Part shown: positions 9,574-19,976 of the stretch, piece by piece
Position numbering within the stretch: the stretch's first letter is position 1
Layout: each line of letters opens with the position of its first letter
Translations under genes and position numbers: made by a program
Notes under the pieces: model-generated
What the model was told of the DNA's origin: nothing
Databases searched by the model: none
Seen by the model: the letters and a program-made list of their open reading frames with translations, nothing else
Source of the DNA: Cladosporium sp. IMV 00045
Taxonomy: Eukaryota > Ascomycota > Dothideomycetes > Cladosporiales > Cladosporiaceae
DNA length: 51,677 nucleotides
NCBI GenBank assembly: GCA_001931905.2
Contig: MSJI02000747.1
Span: forward strand, 1-51,677
Direction: 5' to 3'

Positions 9574-10454
9574 ATTTGTGGTTGTTGTGTCGCATTGTGT
9601 TGCGATTTAGAGACAGTCTGTTTTGGCAGTGTTTCTGTGATATTTTAAAAAAAAAAAAAATGTATTCACGTTTACATCTCTGCCTCTGAGTTGCTCATTT
9701 CTGCTCGTTTCTGTAGGTATGGAGAGCCACTGTTAGAAACAAGTGCCTGAACCCGGCCAAAATTGTTGCCTCGCAGTCAAACCAAATTAGCCAGTCCCCT
9801 GTCGAGAAGTCAATTAAGGGCGATGGTACTGTAATACAGCAGACAACGGAAAGTGCCCCTTCGATCAATCTCGCATTCTTGACGCAAGTAGGAGCGGCCG
9901 ATGGAAACGAGATGAGGTTTCCAACGGTTATACGTTTGCAAACATCCATGTAGAAGAGGTGACGCGATCCCTGCAGGCGAAAATGTCTTTCGCCTCCACC
10001 AGAAGACCACTGCTGTGGGAGCGTCAGGGTGAGGTTGGTCTAAGTCAAATCAACGATGAAGCAAAGGCAACTGCGAAGGATCGATGCTCTTCGCCGTCCG
10101 AACACCTTTCGCACATCTGGTTGATAGTCCACTGCGATCGATGGACAAGTTGCGGACAGACGCGTGCGAGAGGGCGACGGACATGCTCCGCTGGTGTGAG
10201 AGACAGGTGACCTGTCTGGATGATTGCCGCCTAATAGACAAAGGATTATTTGTATTCATATACCTAGGGAGCAATTACATTATTTTCATTTGAGGCGATG
10301 GCCAGTCGAGCAATCCTCTTCTTGCTGTCCGCGCGGTCGGTAATGCCGCTGATGCAGTTCGCGTTGCCGGATTCGCCTCATCAATCTAGCACTTCAGGGT
10401 GCTGTTCGACCCCTCGGATCTATGTACAATGGAGCGAGGTTGTCGTATGGGCGG
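9574..10454. other. tail-to-tail intergenic region, no gene seen
   Basis: Contains a 14-base A run at 9647-9660 about 75 bases after the UTP14 stop. No open frame here has a recognisable domain. It lies between the 3' ends of UTP14 and the second MFS gene. Confidence 0.6.
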
Positions 10455-12292
10455 CTACTCAGGTGCGATGACGCGGCCATCGCCATCTGTAGGTACGGCT
10501 ACGGGTTCAATGCCATCGTCTTCATGGAGGTAGACTATGAAGGAGTCAGCAAGTAGAAACATCTCACAATTCAGGTCAGAGCTAGAGAGGACTTACCATG
10601 CGGTTTCACGACCCAACTGATAACAAAAGCCAACCCAAACGTCGCAGTCAGGCACACGAACACCGTCTGCGTGAACTTGCCCACGGTGGCCGCATATATC
10701 GCATTGAAGAGCGTCGGCGCCACCACACGAGCCAGAGCGTGCAGCAAGCCACTCGCACCCAGCAACTGGCCCGTCTGCTCAGGCGGTACATGCTTGGTGA
10801 GAGCCGATTGCAGTGTGGGCGAAGCGACACCGCCGATGGCAGCAACGCAGCCGGAAAGGATCATCATGTTCCCGTCTCGAGAAAGGGTGTAGCCCAAGTA
10901 CCCTATCGTATCGAAGAGGACGGCGATGCGAATGATCGTGAGGTCGAACAAGTCCGAGCCGGAATTCTTCTGCGAAGGGAAATTCTTTCTCCCTCGCACG
11001 TAGCGCGTCAGCAGCGGCATGGCGACGAGCAGGCAGAAGACGCGGCACGAGTTGACGATGCTCATGAAGCGCGACGATTCGAAGGTCTTCCAGCCGAACA
11101 TGTAGTTGGTGTAGATGATGACGACGGTCATGGAGCCCATGGCGACGCCGAAGACGATCGTGTCGACCGCGGCGAGGAAGACGAGGTTACGGCGCAGCGC
11201 GGGCGAGGAGCCTTCGCCTGTTGGCCAGAGGACTTTGAGGGGTTCGAGGACATTGAGGTGCCGCAGGTGGTTGATCCAGTCCCAGGTGGAGTCCTGTCGG
11301 AGATCGGAGACGAATCCCTCATGTTTCTCCCTCGCAGCAAGCTGGCGCTTTTTGCTCAGCGATTCTGGTACAAAGAGGGCAATGAAAGATGCGAAGGACA
11401 GGTGAACGCCGAGTAGGATGTAGAACACAAGCACTATCTTGCCAGTATACTTCACGAGATATCCGGCAAGGATAGGGCCAAACGCGATGCCGGAGAATAA
11501 ACAGCCATGGATAAGACCAAATGCGACGTTTCTTCCAGCAGGCGGTGTACAATCGGTAATATAGGAGTTGGTGATAGCCATTGCGACGATGAACGATCCA
11601 GTCAGGCCGTCAAGTGCCGAGCCCACCAACAGCCATTCCACGTTGATGGTCTCGGGGCGGGAGGCTGCAACGATGGTGATGATCTCGGCTAGGATCGTTC
11701 CAATGCTGGTGACGACAATGATCTTCTTGCGTCCGTAGCGGTCGCTGAGCGCACCAAGTTTTGGGCTGGCAAATGCAGAGATGAGTCCAGTGATCAGGTT
11801 TATCCAGAGAGTGAAGACGGAGACGCGACTTTGGACTTCCGGTATGCGACACTGGTCGTTGTCTCCGCCGTTGAAATCCACGGGCAGCCTGGTAAAACCC
11901 GGGTCAGCGGCTGCTCTTTCATCGAGGTACTGCCGGCAGACCAGCTGCAGGATCAGGTTGATTTTGGGTGAGATAGAGCTTCCGAATGCCAGAGCCACGA
12001 CGAAGAATGGTCCGAGAACCCAGTATATTGACGGCCGCTTGTACCAGGGTAGATGTGAGAAGTCTTCTCCTGTCCATGAGCCTTTCCGTCTTCCATCATC
12101 ACCCTCTCGGGGAAGTAGTGGTGACTCTTCGTGTATTCTATGTTCCTCGGTCTCGTCTGGCACGCTGATGCCGCCGCCTGCTACCTTGCTCGCTTGTTGT
12201 CCGACTCTTTCGCCATGCCTGTGCCGGTCTTGCTTGAGAGCTTTCTGGTCAAGTAGAAGCTCAGCCTCAATCGCGCCGTCTGTGTTTTCCAT
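10455..12292 (-). CDS. MFS transporter with spliced C-terminal exon
   Basis: Two exons on the minus strand: 12292-10597, then a 62-nt intron (10596-10535, GTAAGT...TAG), then 10534-10455. The spliced protein is 591 residues, ending in a short acidic tail (HVYLHEDDGIEPVAVP...). Without splicing the frame ends a few codons into the intron. The first ~85 residues are hydrophilic with a dileucine-like ESPLLPRE, followed by about twelve hydrophobic segments. The loop between helices 2 and 3 reads GALSDRYGRKK, the MFS motif A, and a long extracellular loop between helices 1 and 2 holds CRQYLDERAAADPGF. The type resembles the tetracycline-resistance/MFSD14-like group. It should be a proton-coupled membrane transporter; the substrate is unknown and no neighbour hints at it. 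Confidence 0.88.
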
Positions 12293-13716
12293 TCTGATTT
12301 CTTTCTATTGGGAAGCGTTCTTGCTGGTGAGGATCGTGTTCCTCGGCGTGGTGCGCAATTTGACGGGAGATTATGCTGGGCCAGCCAATGTCATGCCGTC
12401 GGTGTTGGGAAGCTGTATCTGAAGGAAACAATAGATCAAGGAAAGGGGATATAGATAGTGAAATGAGAGAACTGGTGAGGAGAAGGAAGGTTATTATCAA
12501 TCAGAGCATCATGTCCGGCGCGAATGTGCTGAACACACGGCACGGATTCGCGATGCGCTAGCTTTGAGATCCCGATAAGGAAATGTCTTGATTTTGAAGC
12601 TAAATGACACGCATACTTTGGGAATTGTTTCGTTGTTTGGATAGATAATTCTGGCCCGACATAGCTCACACTGATGTTTCCAATTACTGCGTTTCAATGT
12701 GCAGCTTCAACATATTTCACGATATTCCTGTTTCTGCCATGAGCGCGTGTCCAGAAGTGGTGAGGTCATTGTTATCCAACGACTTGGACCGGGGGTCGGC
12801 AAGTTCCTTTACCGATCTCCGTACCTTGGTCTATCGAATGCCGGATTACATGAGCATGCCGCGGATATACATGTGATATGTACCAACACAACGTCCGGAG
12901 GTGTCTTTATCGATCGGATGGTTTCCAGCAGGATGCAGAGAAAATGACAGCAAATTTCCTGGCTTGTCCAGCGACGTGGGCATTGTTTGGTCGTTCATCA
13001 CTACATTCTATCCGGTTTTCATGCTTCTAGATACATATTTCAGACGTCTTCTTCTGCAATGTTCGTGTCGCTCAAGAAACGTATTCAAATCGACCACCAA
13101 CCATGATACAAATGGCAAACGATGACTGAGGCACATCAAGCATCACCCGAATAGCGTGAGGAGGCCTTGATACACTTGCTGGATCAAGATGTTGGAGGTA
13201 GACGATGCAAGAGAACACCAACCCTAACCCTAACAACCCCAAATCTCACACTGACAACCCCAACCCTTCAGCAGTCTCTCAACGTCTGCTCGAACCCTTC
13301 GATTGGAAGACTGCAACACACAAATCACCGCATGCAAAAGCCCACATCTTGAATCTAGCAGATCCCACGAATATCCAAGACCAGTACATCTTCAAGATGT
13401 AGAAATGCGACACGCCGATGCGGTTGCCCACGACATGCCATGGCCCACGTCCCAATCGCAATGAAGCCTACGACCTGAAGCTACGCAAAACGATCATTTG
13501 CCTCATGCCCAATGATGGCCACAGTCCGACGCGCAGTCAGAGACCAAGCAAGCCATCCGAAGAAGCACCAAGGCAACAGCAACCACAGGCAACAAGCCGC
13601 TGACTCGCGAGCTTCCTCCTGGTGCTCAAAACCGAAACTTAGCTCCTCATCCTCTTCGTCAAGACCTTGCACCCTGCACCTTCGATACGCTCTGCAATTG
13701 TCAATTTTCGTGCAAT
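12293..13716. other. 1.4-kb intergenic region
   Basis: Divergent spacer between the second MFS gene and the first of the two tandem paralogues. No gene recognised. It holds a short telomere-like hexamer run at 13220-13234, listed separately. Confidence 0.55.
13220..13234 (+). repeat. interstitial telomere-like hexamers (CCCTAA, 2.5 units)
   Basis: Reads AACCCTAACCCTAAC inside noncoding DNA. This is the C-strand telomere repeat of most fungi. At this length it may be chance, a repair scar or a binding site for a telomere-repeat factor. Confidence 0.5.
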
Positions 13717-14586
13717 ATGACTAAGCGAGGCTCCACGTCTGGACCTCCGCCCGTCGACCTCTTCCATGCAGTCAGAGGCGAGATTAGCAGCAGCGAGTAT
13801 CACAGGCTACCAGAGGGTGGATGCATGAAAATCCTGAGTCTCGGGGGAGACTACACATGGGGTTACAGAATCTACCGAACGACCTACGACCAACCCAACT
13901 CGGATGCAGATTTCGCAAGAGCGATTGAAGTCCTTAACGAATACATGCGAGCCGAGTGTTTTACATACTCCAAAGGCCATTCAGCCACGGAATACGTGGA
14001 CGGCGAGGCAAATAGGCAACTATGGCAGCGCATGAAGCACGATGTCGTCCAGGACCCTGACCTTCTTGAAGGAGCATCGGCGTCACCGGAGAAATTGCTC
14101 AAGCTTCATCAGGATTGGGTCCACACGCACCCAGGTGCGAGGATAACCGATCACTCGTACTATCGCCACTTTCTCGTCGTTGACGACGAAGTAATCAACC
14201 ACCTACTTCAGCTCCCGATGCCGGCAGAATACGAACAAATCATTCCGACAATGTACGCGGTGAAGTTGTTCGACGCCTAGTCAAACGCGCCATGGGACTT
14301 ATATGACTGCGACCCAGTCAATGAGCCTGAGGAAGATGCAGAGGACGACGATTTGGCAGACTACGAAGGCTGGTTCTGGATGTGCGCTTTTGAGCTGGTT
14401 AATTTTTGGTTTTGCGAAGAAAACGCTGCCGTCGAAGAGCTCTCCGTCGTCGACGATTGCTGGGGCGGACAGTGGCGGCCCGTTCATGTAGATTCGCCGC
14501 TACCGCTGGGTGGATGTCGTGATCCTGAGTGCAGAGCCAACAATCATCGGCTCAAACTCGACGAGGATGAAGCGAGTGACATATGA
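13717..14586 (+). pseudogene. tandem paralogue 1 of an unrecognised fungal family, interrupted by one in-frame stop
   Basis: The frame from 13717 gives 187 residues and stops at TAG 14278-14280. The same frame then continues, still homologous to the neighbour, to TGA at 14584-14586. Shared blocks with the gene at 15060 before the stop are GDYTWGYRIYRTTY, LNEYMRAECFTYS, LWQRMKHDVVQDPDLLE and YRHFLVVDDEVINHLLQLP. After the stop come an acidic run, then DYEGWFWMCAFELVNFWFC and the VDDCWGG segment. At the TAG the alignment is VKLFDA-stop against VKVYDAR. It is either a recently killed gene, a shortened protein that still works, or a readthrough case. An intron removing the TAG is unlikely: the only frame-preserving choice I found (14260-14325) needs a weak GTGAAG donor and a GAG acceptor. 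I do not know the family's function. Confidence 0.75.
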
Positions 14587-15059
14587 AGGGACGCCTTCGA
14601 AGCCACCGAGAGATGTCACTCGTTGAGCTTGAGTACAAGATGAACCTTCAACAGTATAAAATTCGACCATAGGTCAATGAAACTTGGGAACCACGCCCGA
14701 ATACGCCCAATCTCACCCTCGTTCGTAGATGCAGGATCCCAGATAATGCCCTCTTAGTGAGCTGCTCCCGGGCGTCGAAGTCCTGTCTCATCATACATGT
14801 ACGCAATGGCTTGAATGAGAGACAAGTACTCGTAACGAACACCTGCAATGATGCCGACCCGCTTATGTCACACACCGGCGCAGGGCTAACAGGTCAGCTG
14901 GCATCTGCTAGCGGCCTCTGCCTGGCTAGGTATCTTGTTCCTCCAAGCTTCCACCTTGTTACGTCCCTACGAAATATGCCGACTGCTCCACAAATGCGCG
15001 CAATATCGTCGAAAAGCCACCAAGACAAAGATCAGACCTATCACCATCAACTACCCAAC
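14587..15059. other. spacer between tandem paralogues
   Basis: Contains the 5S rRNA 5'-end fragment listed next. The remaining open frame upstream of 15060 belongs to the second paralogue's reading frame but has no counterpart in the first copy, so it is treated as 5' leader. Confidence 0.5.
14659..14699 (+). pseudogene. 5S rRNA 5'-end fragment
   Basis: About 41 bases align without gaps to the first third of the 5S gene at 16247: the GACCATAGGTCAATGAAAC stretch against GACCACAGGTCAGTGAAAA, then a diverged helix III region ending CGCCCG. The internal Pol III control region is missing, so it should be inactive. It lies 73 bases after the first paralogue, as the intact 5S lies after the second. 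Confidence 0.6.
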
Positions 15060-15989
15060 ATGTCCAGCGACGCCTCGATGCTCGGCGGGCCACCCGAGCT
15101 CCAAGACGCAATAAAGGGTTACTTCAGCTATCATGCTCTACCAACCTGCGGGATCTTCAAACTCTTGTTCATGGGCCATCAGGGACATGGAGACTACACC
15201 TGGGGATTCAGAATATATAGGACTACCTACAAACGACCGGACGCCAAGTTCGTGGAAGCCATTGGAATTCTCAACGAGTACATCCGTTACGAGTGCTTCT
15301 CGTACACCGACGACGGTCGACACCGGGGGTCTATTCCTCATCCGCCTCTAGATATCAAAGCGAACGATCAACTGTGGCAACGCCTAAACAATGAAGTTGT
15401 GGAAGACCGTGAACTTCTCGAAGACGCAACTCCAGACAAGATCCTCAGTCTCGCCCAGACTTGGGTCCACTCTGATCGCAAAGCCAGAACAGGGGATAAC
15501 CCGCGGTATCGATTCTTCCTAGTCATCGACGACGAAGTGATCGACCATCTACTTCAGCTTCCCACACCTGCCATGTACGCCAACACCAAACTAAGCATCT
15601 CGATGGTCTACTCGGTCAAAGTCTACGACGCTCGTTTCAACTCGCCCCCCGAATTCTCTGGTGGTGAATCGGACTCCGATTCCGAAGCCGACGACGAATA
15701 CGAAGAAGATGATGGTTTCGAAGGGTGGTTCTGGACGTCTGCTCGGAAGCTGATGCAATTGTGGTTTTGTGATTACCAAGCTGGGGAAGAGCTGCTGGCC
15801 ATCGATGATTCCTGGGATGGGGTCAAGCGGCTCGTGCCTGGAATGGTTGCACTGGACTACGGGCTACCGCAGACTAGCACTCGGCCCTCATATTATACGG
15901 CATCAATGAAAGCTGAAGAAGCCGCAGAGAGCGTTAGATGCTACAATGGCGCCTGGGATGCGACCAGAGGAATGCGGAGACGCAAGTGA
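15060..15989 (+). CDS. tandem paralogue 2, intact member of an unrecognised fungal family
   Basis: A 309-residue protein if started at 15060 (MSSDASMLGG...). This start places the first Met at almost the same distance from the GDYTWG block as in the neighbouring copy. In-frame ATGs at 14865 and 14976 are alternatives. Visible blocks are GDYTWGFRIYRTTYKRPD, VEAIGILNEYIRYECFSY, NDQLWQRLNNEVVEDRELL, YRFFLVIDDEVIDHLLQLP and SMVYSVKVYDARF. An acidic stretch of about 20 residues follows, then GFEGWFWTSARKLMQLWFC and AIDDSWDG. There is no signal peptide or membrane segment. I have an impression of many fungal hypothetical proteins with an IYRT-T/Y block near the start, but no assigned function. It is a tandem duplicate of the gene at 13717, each followed downstream by 5S-derived sequence. 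Confidence 0.75.
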   Translation: MSSDASMLGGPPELQDAIKGYFSYHALPTCGIFKLLFMGHQGHGDYTWGFRIYRTTYKRPDAKFVEAIGILNEYIRYECFSYTDDGRHRGSIPHPPLDIKANDQLWQRLNNEVVEDRELLEDATPDKILSLAQTWVHSDRKARTGDNPRYRFFLVIDDEVIDHLLQLPTPAMYANTKLSISMVYSVKVYDARFNSPPEFSGGESDSDSEADDEYEEDDGFEGWFWTSARKLMQLWFCDYQAGEELLAIDDSWDGVKRLVPGMVALDYGLPQTSTRPSYYTASMKAEEAAESVRCYNGAWDATRGMRRRK

Positions 15990-16246
15990 GCTTATTGCAC
16001 AGCGACTGCTGTGGACATATACGATCGGTTTCCCACCTTCTCCTCCGGCCACAGATGTAAGGTTGCCGCTCCATCAATGTCATTCGTAGCTCCTCATTGT
16101 ATTGTAAGATGACACTTTTGGAATCGAAAGTGGATACCCTGACTGAAAGCACTTAGGACGGTGATGCAGTTCCTACTCAAATAGCTGGGACGTCGCTCAA
16201 AAGAAAAACGATTATGGATATAATCATAAATTGTGCGCTCCCCAGC

Positions 16247-16366
16247 ACATACGACCACAGGTCAGTGAAAACTGGGCATCCCGTCCGCTCTGCCATACAT
16301 AAGCACTGAACCGGGCGACTAGTACTAGAGTGGGTGACCATCTGGGAATCCCGCCTGTTGTGTGTT
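16247..16366 (+). rRNA. 5S ribosomal RNA, variant but structurally complete
   Basis: A 120-base match to the fungal 5S layout. It starts ACATACGACC and ends at GTGTGT, which pair to close helix I (A-U, C-G, A-U, U-G, A-U, C-G). Helix II pairs GGTCAGTG with CACTGAACC with one bulged A. The loop region holds CATCCCGTCCGCTCTGCC, and the internal control region appears as ACATAAGCACTGAACCGG with GTGGGTGACCATCTGGGAAT. Compared with the Neurospora-type sequence as I remember it, helix II differs on both strands in a compensating way, which argues for selection on structure. A T run follows directly. It may be a functional minor 5S type or a young pseudogene. Confidence 0.7.
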
Positions 16367-16378
16367 TTTATTTTGTCA
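16365..16378 (+). terminator. Pol III terminator of the 5S gene
   Basis: A T5 run at 16365-16369 overlaps the 3' end of the 5S RNA, followed by A and T4. This is the expected simple T-stretch termination signal. Confidence 0.6.
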
Positions 16379-16807
16379 TTTCCTAGGTCATCCATTTATT
16401 GGCCTACTAGTGATTTTTTGGCCTACTAGTGAAAGGTGCCCTTCCGCTTTGGAGAGGTCACAATTCCTGGTTCTGATTAGTGGATGAATGCTTGAAGTCG
16501 GGAACCTCAGGCTGGCACCAAGGAAGAATCTTATCATCGTCATCATCATCATCATGAATATTGTTGTGAACCTCCGAACAAAAAAGCGTCCAACGATTTC
16601 GAATTCAAACAAACTATAGAAACAAGTCCAGAAGATATTGACGCGAGAGAACTAATCGCACGAAGAAACCGCAGCAGATCGACCGCGCAAGTGGACCAAA
16701 GGACAGCAAAGGAAACATCTCATCATTGAACGAGACAAACGCACCTAAAACATCAGGAGTCGAAGCAGTATTCAGGGAGACGAGACTCAGACCCGAAAGC
16801 AACGCAA

Positions 16808-18766
16808 TCACAGCGACCGCTCTTGCTGCGGTGCAGGTACCTCCCCTTCGACCTCAATAGTACTTGTTTCCGGGCTCGTCCCGAGAGCACTCGTAATGAA
16901 TCCCTGCTCTTCATATGCGGAGTCCCCAACCGATCGATTGATTTCAGCTGCAGACAAATGATCTGAGGAGCCAGCAGGCTCGATCCCGGACCGAGTGTCC
17001 AGCTCGAGGGTCAGACCGGCCACGTTGTCCTGCGCTTTCCTGGTCCACCAGCGACCTCGAGTTGGGACGCGCCTCGATCGGGACAGCTTCCGCTCCTGCC
17101 ACCTCGATAGCGGCAAGTCGTCGACTTCAAGACGCAGACCCTGCTTGTAGCGCTTGACTTGATTGTCGAATCTCTTGGGGGACCGAAGATGGCTTGTGAC
17201 GTTGTGACCAAAGATGGCCTTCATTTCCTCGGCGAGGTAGAGCACGTCGGTAAATATGGAGTGAGATCGAGGGTAGCGGTCGTGTCTGCTGTTCCAATAC
17301 ACATCGGTTTCCAGAAGTAGCAATAATAGCGCAAAAAGCATGGTGTAAGAACAGAATGTCAACAAGATCAGAGATGAGAAGCCCCACGAGTATGAGTATT
17401 CATCTTCGGCGACGCAGCGGCTTGTTTGCTTGATTTCTTTTTCGTGGATATCTCCATTGTTGTTGATATAGATCGGGCCAGCTGGTGTCGTAGAGTAGTT
17501 TGCGAATACGACCATCGTATCTGAAAAATAGCCCGCTCCATCTATCCAATAATCACTGGAGTTGCTGAACTGGGCCTTCTTCTCAAACTCTCTGTTGAAA
17601 TATCCTGCTATCCCAATGGCTAGGGGAGGGGAGGATAACTCCCATGGTGTTCCGTTGATGGTGATATTGCTTTGCACGTGGGCTGCATTGTCTTCCAAAG
17701 AATGGTAGGAATGAGCTTCGAAATGATCAGCGGAACAAGAGCATTCATGTGATGCACATCTGAGTGAGTACGAATTGGTCTTCTCAAAATGCTCAAAGAA
17801 AATCAATCTTGAAACTCCCAGACAGGCGTAGTAATCTGTCGAATACATATCAGAGGATATCCATCGAACAAAGGCCCAGCGCTGAAACTTACAGTCGATT
17901 AGTACACCCCACGGCTCCTCTAAATCGCCGGAACTATTTATGAGAGTCGAGATGTTATAATCAAAGTAGCCGAGATTGTCATCTTGTGGGACTTCCTTGA
18001 GTGTATACACAGGAGGGAGCCCAATCCGATTACCGTCGTATATAACCATCGCAGGTAGTACCAGCTGACTGATCGGCTGCATTTGACTAGGTTTTCCAGG
18101 ATCATAGCCATAATAGCCTGTCAATTGAGTTCGATAGCCAGTCATAACAGAGACCAGTGTCGCGAAAAATAAGACATAGATACATGCGAAGGCCTGCATA
18201 GCGAGGCGCCAACTCCCAGAACGTACTTTTGCCCTCCATCCTAGCTTGTCGGAAGTCCAGTGTTGGTACATGCCATGCACAATGCGACCCACTGACACGA
18301 CCTGGACTTGCTGGCAGTATATCGAGGCGACAGTTGGTATAGCGATAGCGCATTTCTCCATAGTGAGCGTTAGTGACCGCCGTAACGTACGATATGCCAT
18401 CATGGCCGCGAGCGCTTGGCCACCTCTGCCGATAATTGCGTCCCAGCCTGCGTCGATGACTTTTACAGCCGAAAAAGAGAAATGGCCGAATGCAAGGTTG
18501 ACAGTGAAGAACAGTCCCGGATCCCAGAAGGGCTTGTAATAATGGTCTGTCTTCTCCAAATTGCCATCAGCATTGCAAAAGAACAAGTCATCCACGTTCG
18601 TTCCAGAATACGGATTGTATGTGGTGAAAAAGGTGCCAGTGAGGACCGCTGTGAGTACGAGTAACATGAGTGGTTGCCAGACGCCGTAGAGATATCGGCA
18701 TGCCCCGTCGCGTGGGATTTTCCAATTGCGAGGCCAACGGCTGACACGAGACGCGAGGTTCTTCAT
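16808..18766 (-). CDS. multi-pass membrane protein with glycosylated Cys-containing ectodomain, function unknown
   Basis: A 652-residue intronless frame. One membrane segment lies near residues 32-50 (WQPLMLLVLTAVLTGTFF). Next come WDPGLFFTVNLAFGHFSFS and the block KVIDAGWDAIIGRGGQALAA, a recurrent feature of uncharacterised fungal membrane proteins in my recollection. A hydrophobic segment FACIYVLFFATLVSVMTGY follows, then a ~250-residue luminal or extracellular domain with several Cys (including CSC in the ASHECSCSADH region) and N-glycosylation sequons (NISTL, NITIN, NSSDY, NYSTT). A strong last helix, SLILLTFCSYTMLFALLLLL, precedes a ~155-residue basic-then-acidic tail. The start MKNLASRVSR aligns with MANLMSRMFH of the second copy. 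The upstream region has a GTAAGC donor-like site (about 18812) of unknown use. The fragment at 24228-24514 differs from it at about a third of residues. Confidence 0.72.
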   Translation of the reverse strand: MKNLASRVSRWPRNWKIPRDGACRYLYGVWQPLMLLVLTAVLTGTFFTTYNPYSGTNVDDLFFCNADGNLEKTDHYYKPFWDPGLFFTVNLAFGHFSFSAVKVIDAGWDAIIGRGGQALAAMMAYRTLRRSLTLTMEKCAIAIPTVASIYCQQVQVVSVGRIVHGMYQHWTSDKLGWRAKVRSGSWRLAMQAFACIYVLFFATLVSVMTGYRTQLTGYYGYDPGKPSQMQPISQLVLPAMVIYDGNRIGLPPVYTLKEVPQDDNLGYFDYNISTLINSSGDLEEPWGVLIDCKFQRWAFVRWISSDMYSTDYYACLGVSRLIFFEHFEKTNSYSLRCASHECSCSADHFEAHSYHSLEDNAAHVQSNITINGTPWELSSPPLAIGIAGYFNREFEKKAQFSNSSDYWIDGAGYFSDTMVVFANYSTTPAGPIYINNNGDIHEKEIKQTSRCVAEDEYSYSWGFSSLILLTFCSYTMLFALLLLLLETDVYWNSRHDRYPRSHSIFTDVLYLAEEMKAIFGHNVTSHLRSPKRFDNQVKRYKQGLRLEVDDLPLSRWQERKLSRSRRVPTRGRWWTRKAQDNVAGLTLELDTRSGIEPAGSSDHLSAAEINRSVGDSAYEEQGFITSALGTSPETSTIEVEGEVPAPQQERSL

Positions 18767-19130
18767 TTTGTCGTAGTGATGAACCGCAGGAGGACGGACG
18801 AGATTAAGCCATGCTTACCTCCAGAGATATATAACAAGGCTATGCCCTTCAGCCTTGTCAATTGCTCAAATGCGATCATGCAGTCGTCGTTCGTGGTCCG
18901 CATGTAGATGTACATGCATGTAGCTGACATGATGCAGCGACGTCTTGCAAGGCTGTGCCGATATCTGAGGCTATATTGAGGGTGTTGGGCTAACGAAGGA
19001 GCAGCACAGAGAAGTAAAAGAAACAGAAAATAAGCAACACAACAGAAAGAACTCTTCCTGAAATTCAGAATCACGTCTCATGGGTGTCGCCGAGCGAGTA
19101 GCGTCAGGTATAGATAACAATTGTGTACTC

Positions 19131-19218
19131 CATCCGCTCTGCAATGCATGGGTAAGCACTAAAATCGGCGACTAACTCTCTAGTGGCTGACTATCTGGTG
19201 AGTAGGCTCGTTGTATGG
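19131..19218 (+). pseudogene. truncated 5S rRNA relic (copy A)
   Basis: Starts at CATCCGCTCTGCAATGCATG and continues through TAAGCACTAAAATCGGCGACT to TTGTATGG, matching positions ~35-118 of the 5S at 16247 with many changes; the first ~35 bases are deleted. It sits upstream of the membrane protein gene at the position equivalent to the relic at 24847. Confidence 0.6.
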
Positions 19219-19691
19219 GATTCTTAATTTGGATCCAATGTCACGATCAGCGTATCTTACAATACCATTCACGAGATGTCAAGAGATCCAGACGAGCGGA
19301 TGAGCAGTCGGTCCAGCGAAAGGCCAGCATCATCTGTCAAGCAGAATAGGTTTCATAGAGAGCGAGGGCGAACAGCAGCTCTGCAACCCAATTACTGCTA
19401 ATCTACACTCTGACTATGGACATACCGCTTGTTGTTGACTTGTGTTCATTTGCGCTACTCGCGCAAGTGAGCCAACTTGAAATGTGGTTGTTGCGATTCG
19501 CTGCTGACTACCTTAGATCACATTTGCAGGAGTTTCCGTACTTAGCGTTCATCGTGCATATAAACGCTACAATGGCTGTTTACATAGAGCCCTCATACCT
19601 CAAAACCAAAGGGACATGCCTATCTGAACGAACACTCCACCGCGTTGACTTCTATGATAAGTTGGTGGCAACGCTCGTGCAACCAACTCCA

Positions 19692-19705
19692 ACCCGAACC
19701 CTAGC
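19692..19705 (+). repeat. degenerate telomere-like hexamers (copy A)
   Basis: AACCCGAACCCTAG at the position equivalent to 25076-25089 in copy B, where the two hexamers are perfect. Confidence 0.4.
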
Positions 19706-19976
19706 CGCAAACATTGGCAAGTCGAATCACCATATCTCGTCTGGAAAACATACCTTACACAAAGTAAAACCGTACCTACGAGAGGAGGCAAAATCATGAA
19801 GAATATTTGCAACTCCAACGCAACATCCAAAGGTCGAAGCAACGACGAGAAACACGAGACCTGCGCCTTAGAGCATCAAAGCAGGCAAGTGTCTCGTCCT
19901 CAAACCAGACGAATCGCGCTTTCAAACTCCTACTGCAGACAATTGAATGCCCAATTTTCTCCTGGGCCCAAAGCGG

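Larger units (their letters stand above)
15990..16807. other. intergenic region holding the 5S rRNA gene
   Basis: Besides the 5S gene and its terminator, it has a short ATC/TCA microsatellite at 16534-16555. No protein-coding gene was recognised; the right part is the 3' flank of the minus-strand membrane protein gene. Confidence 0.6.
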
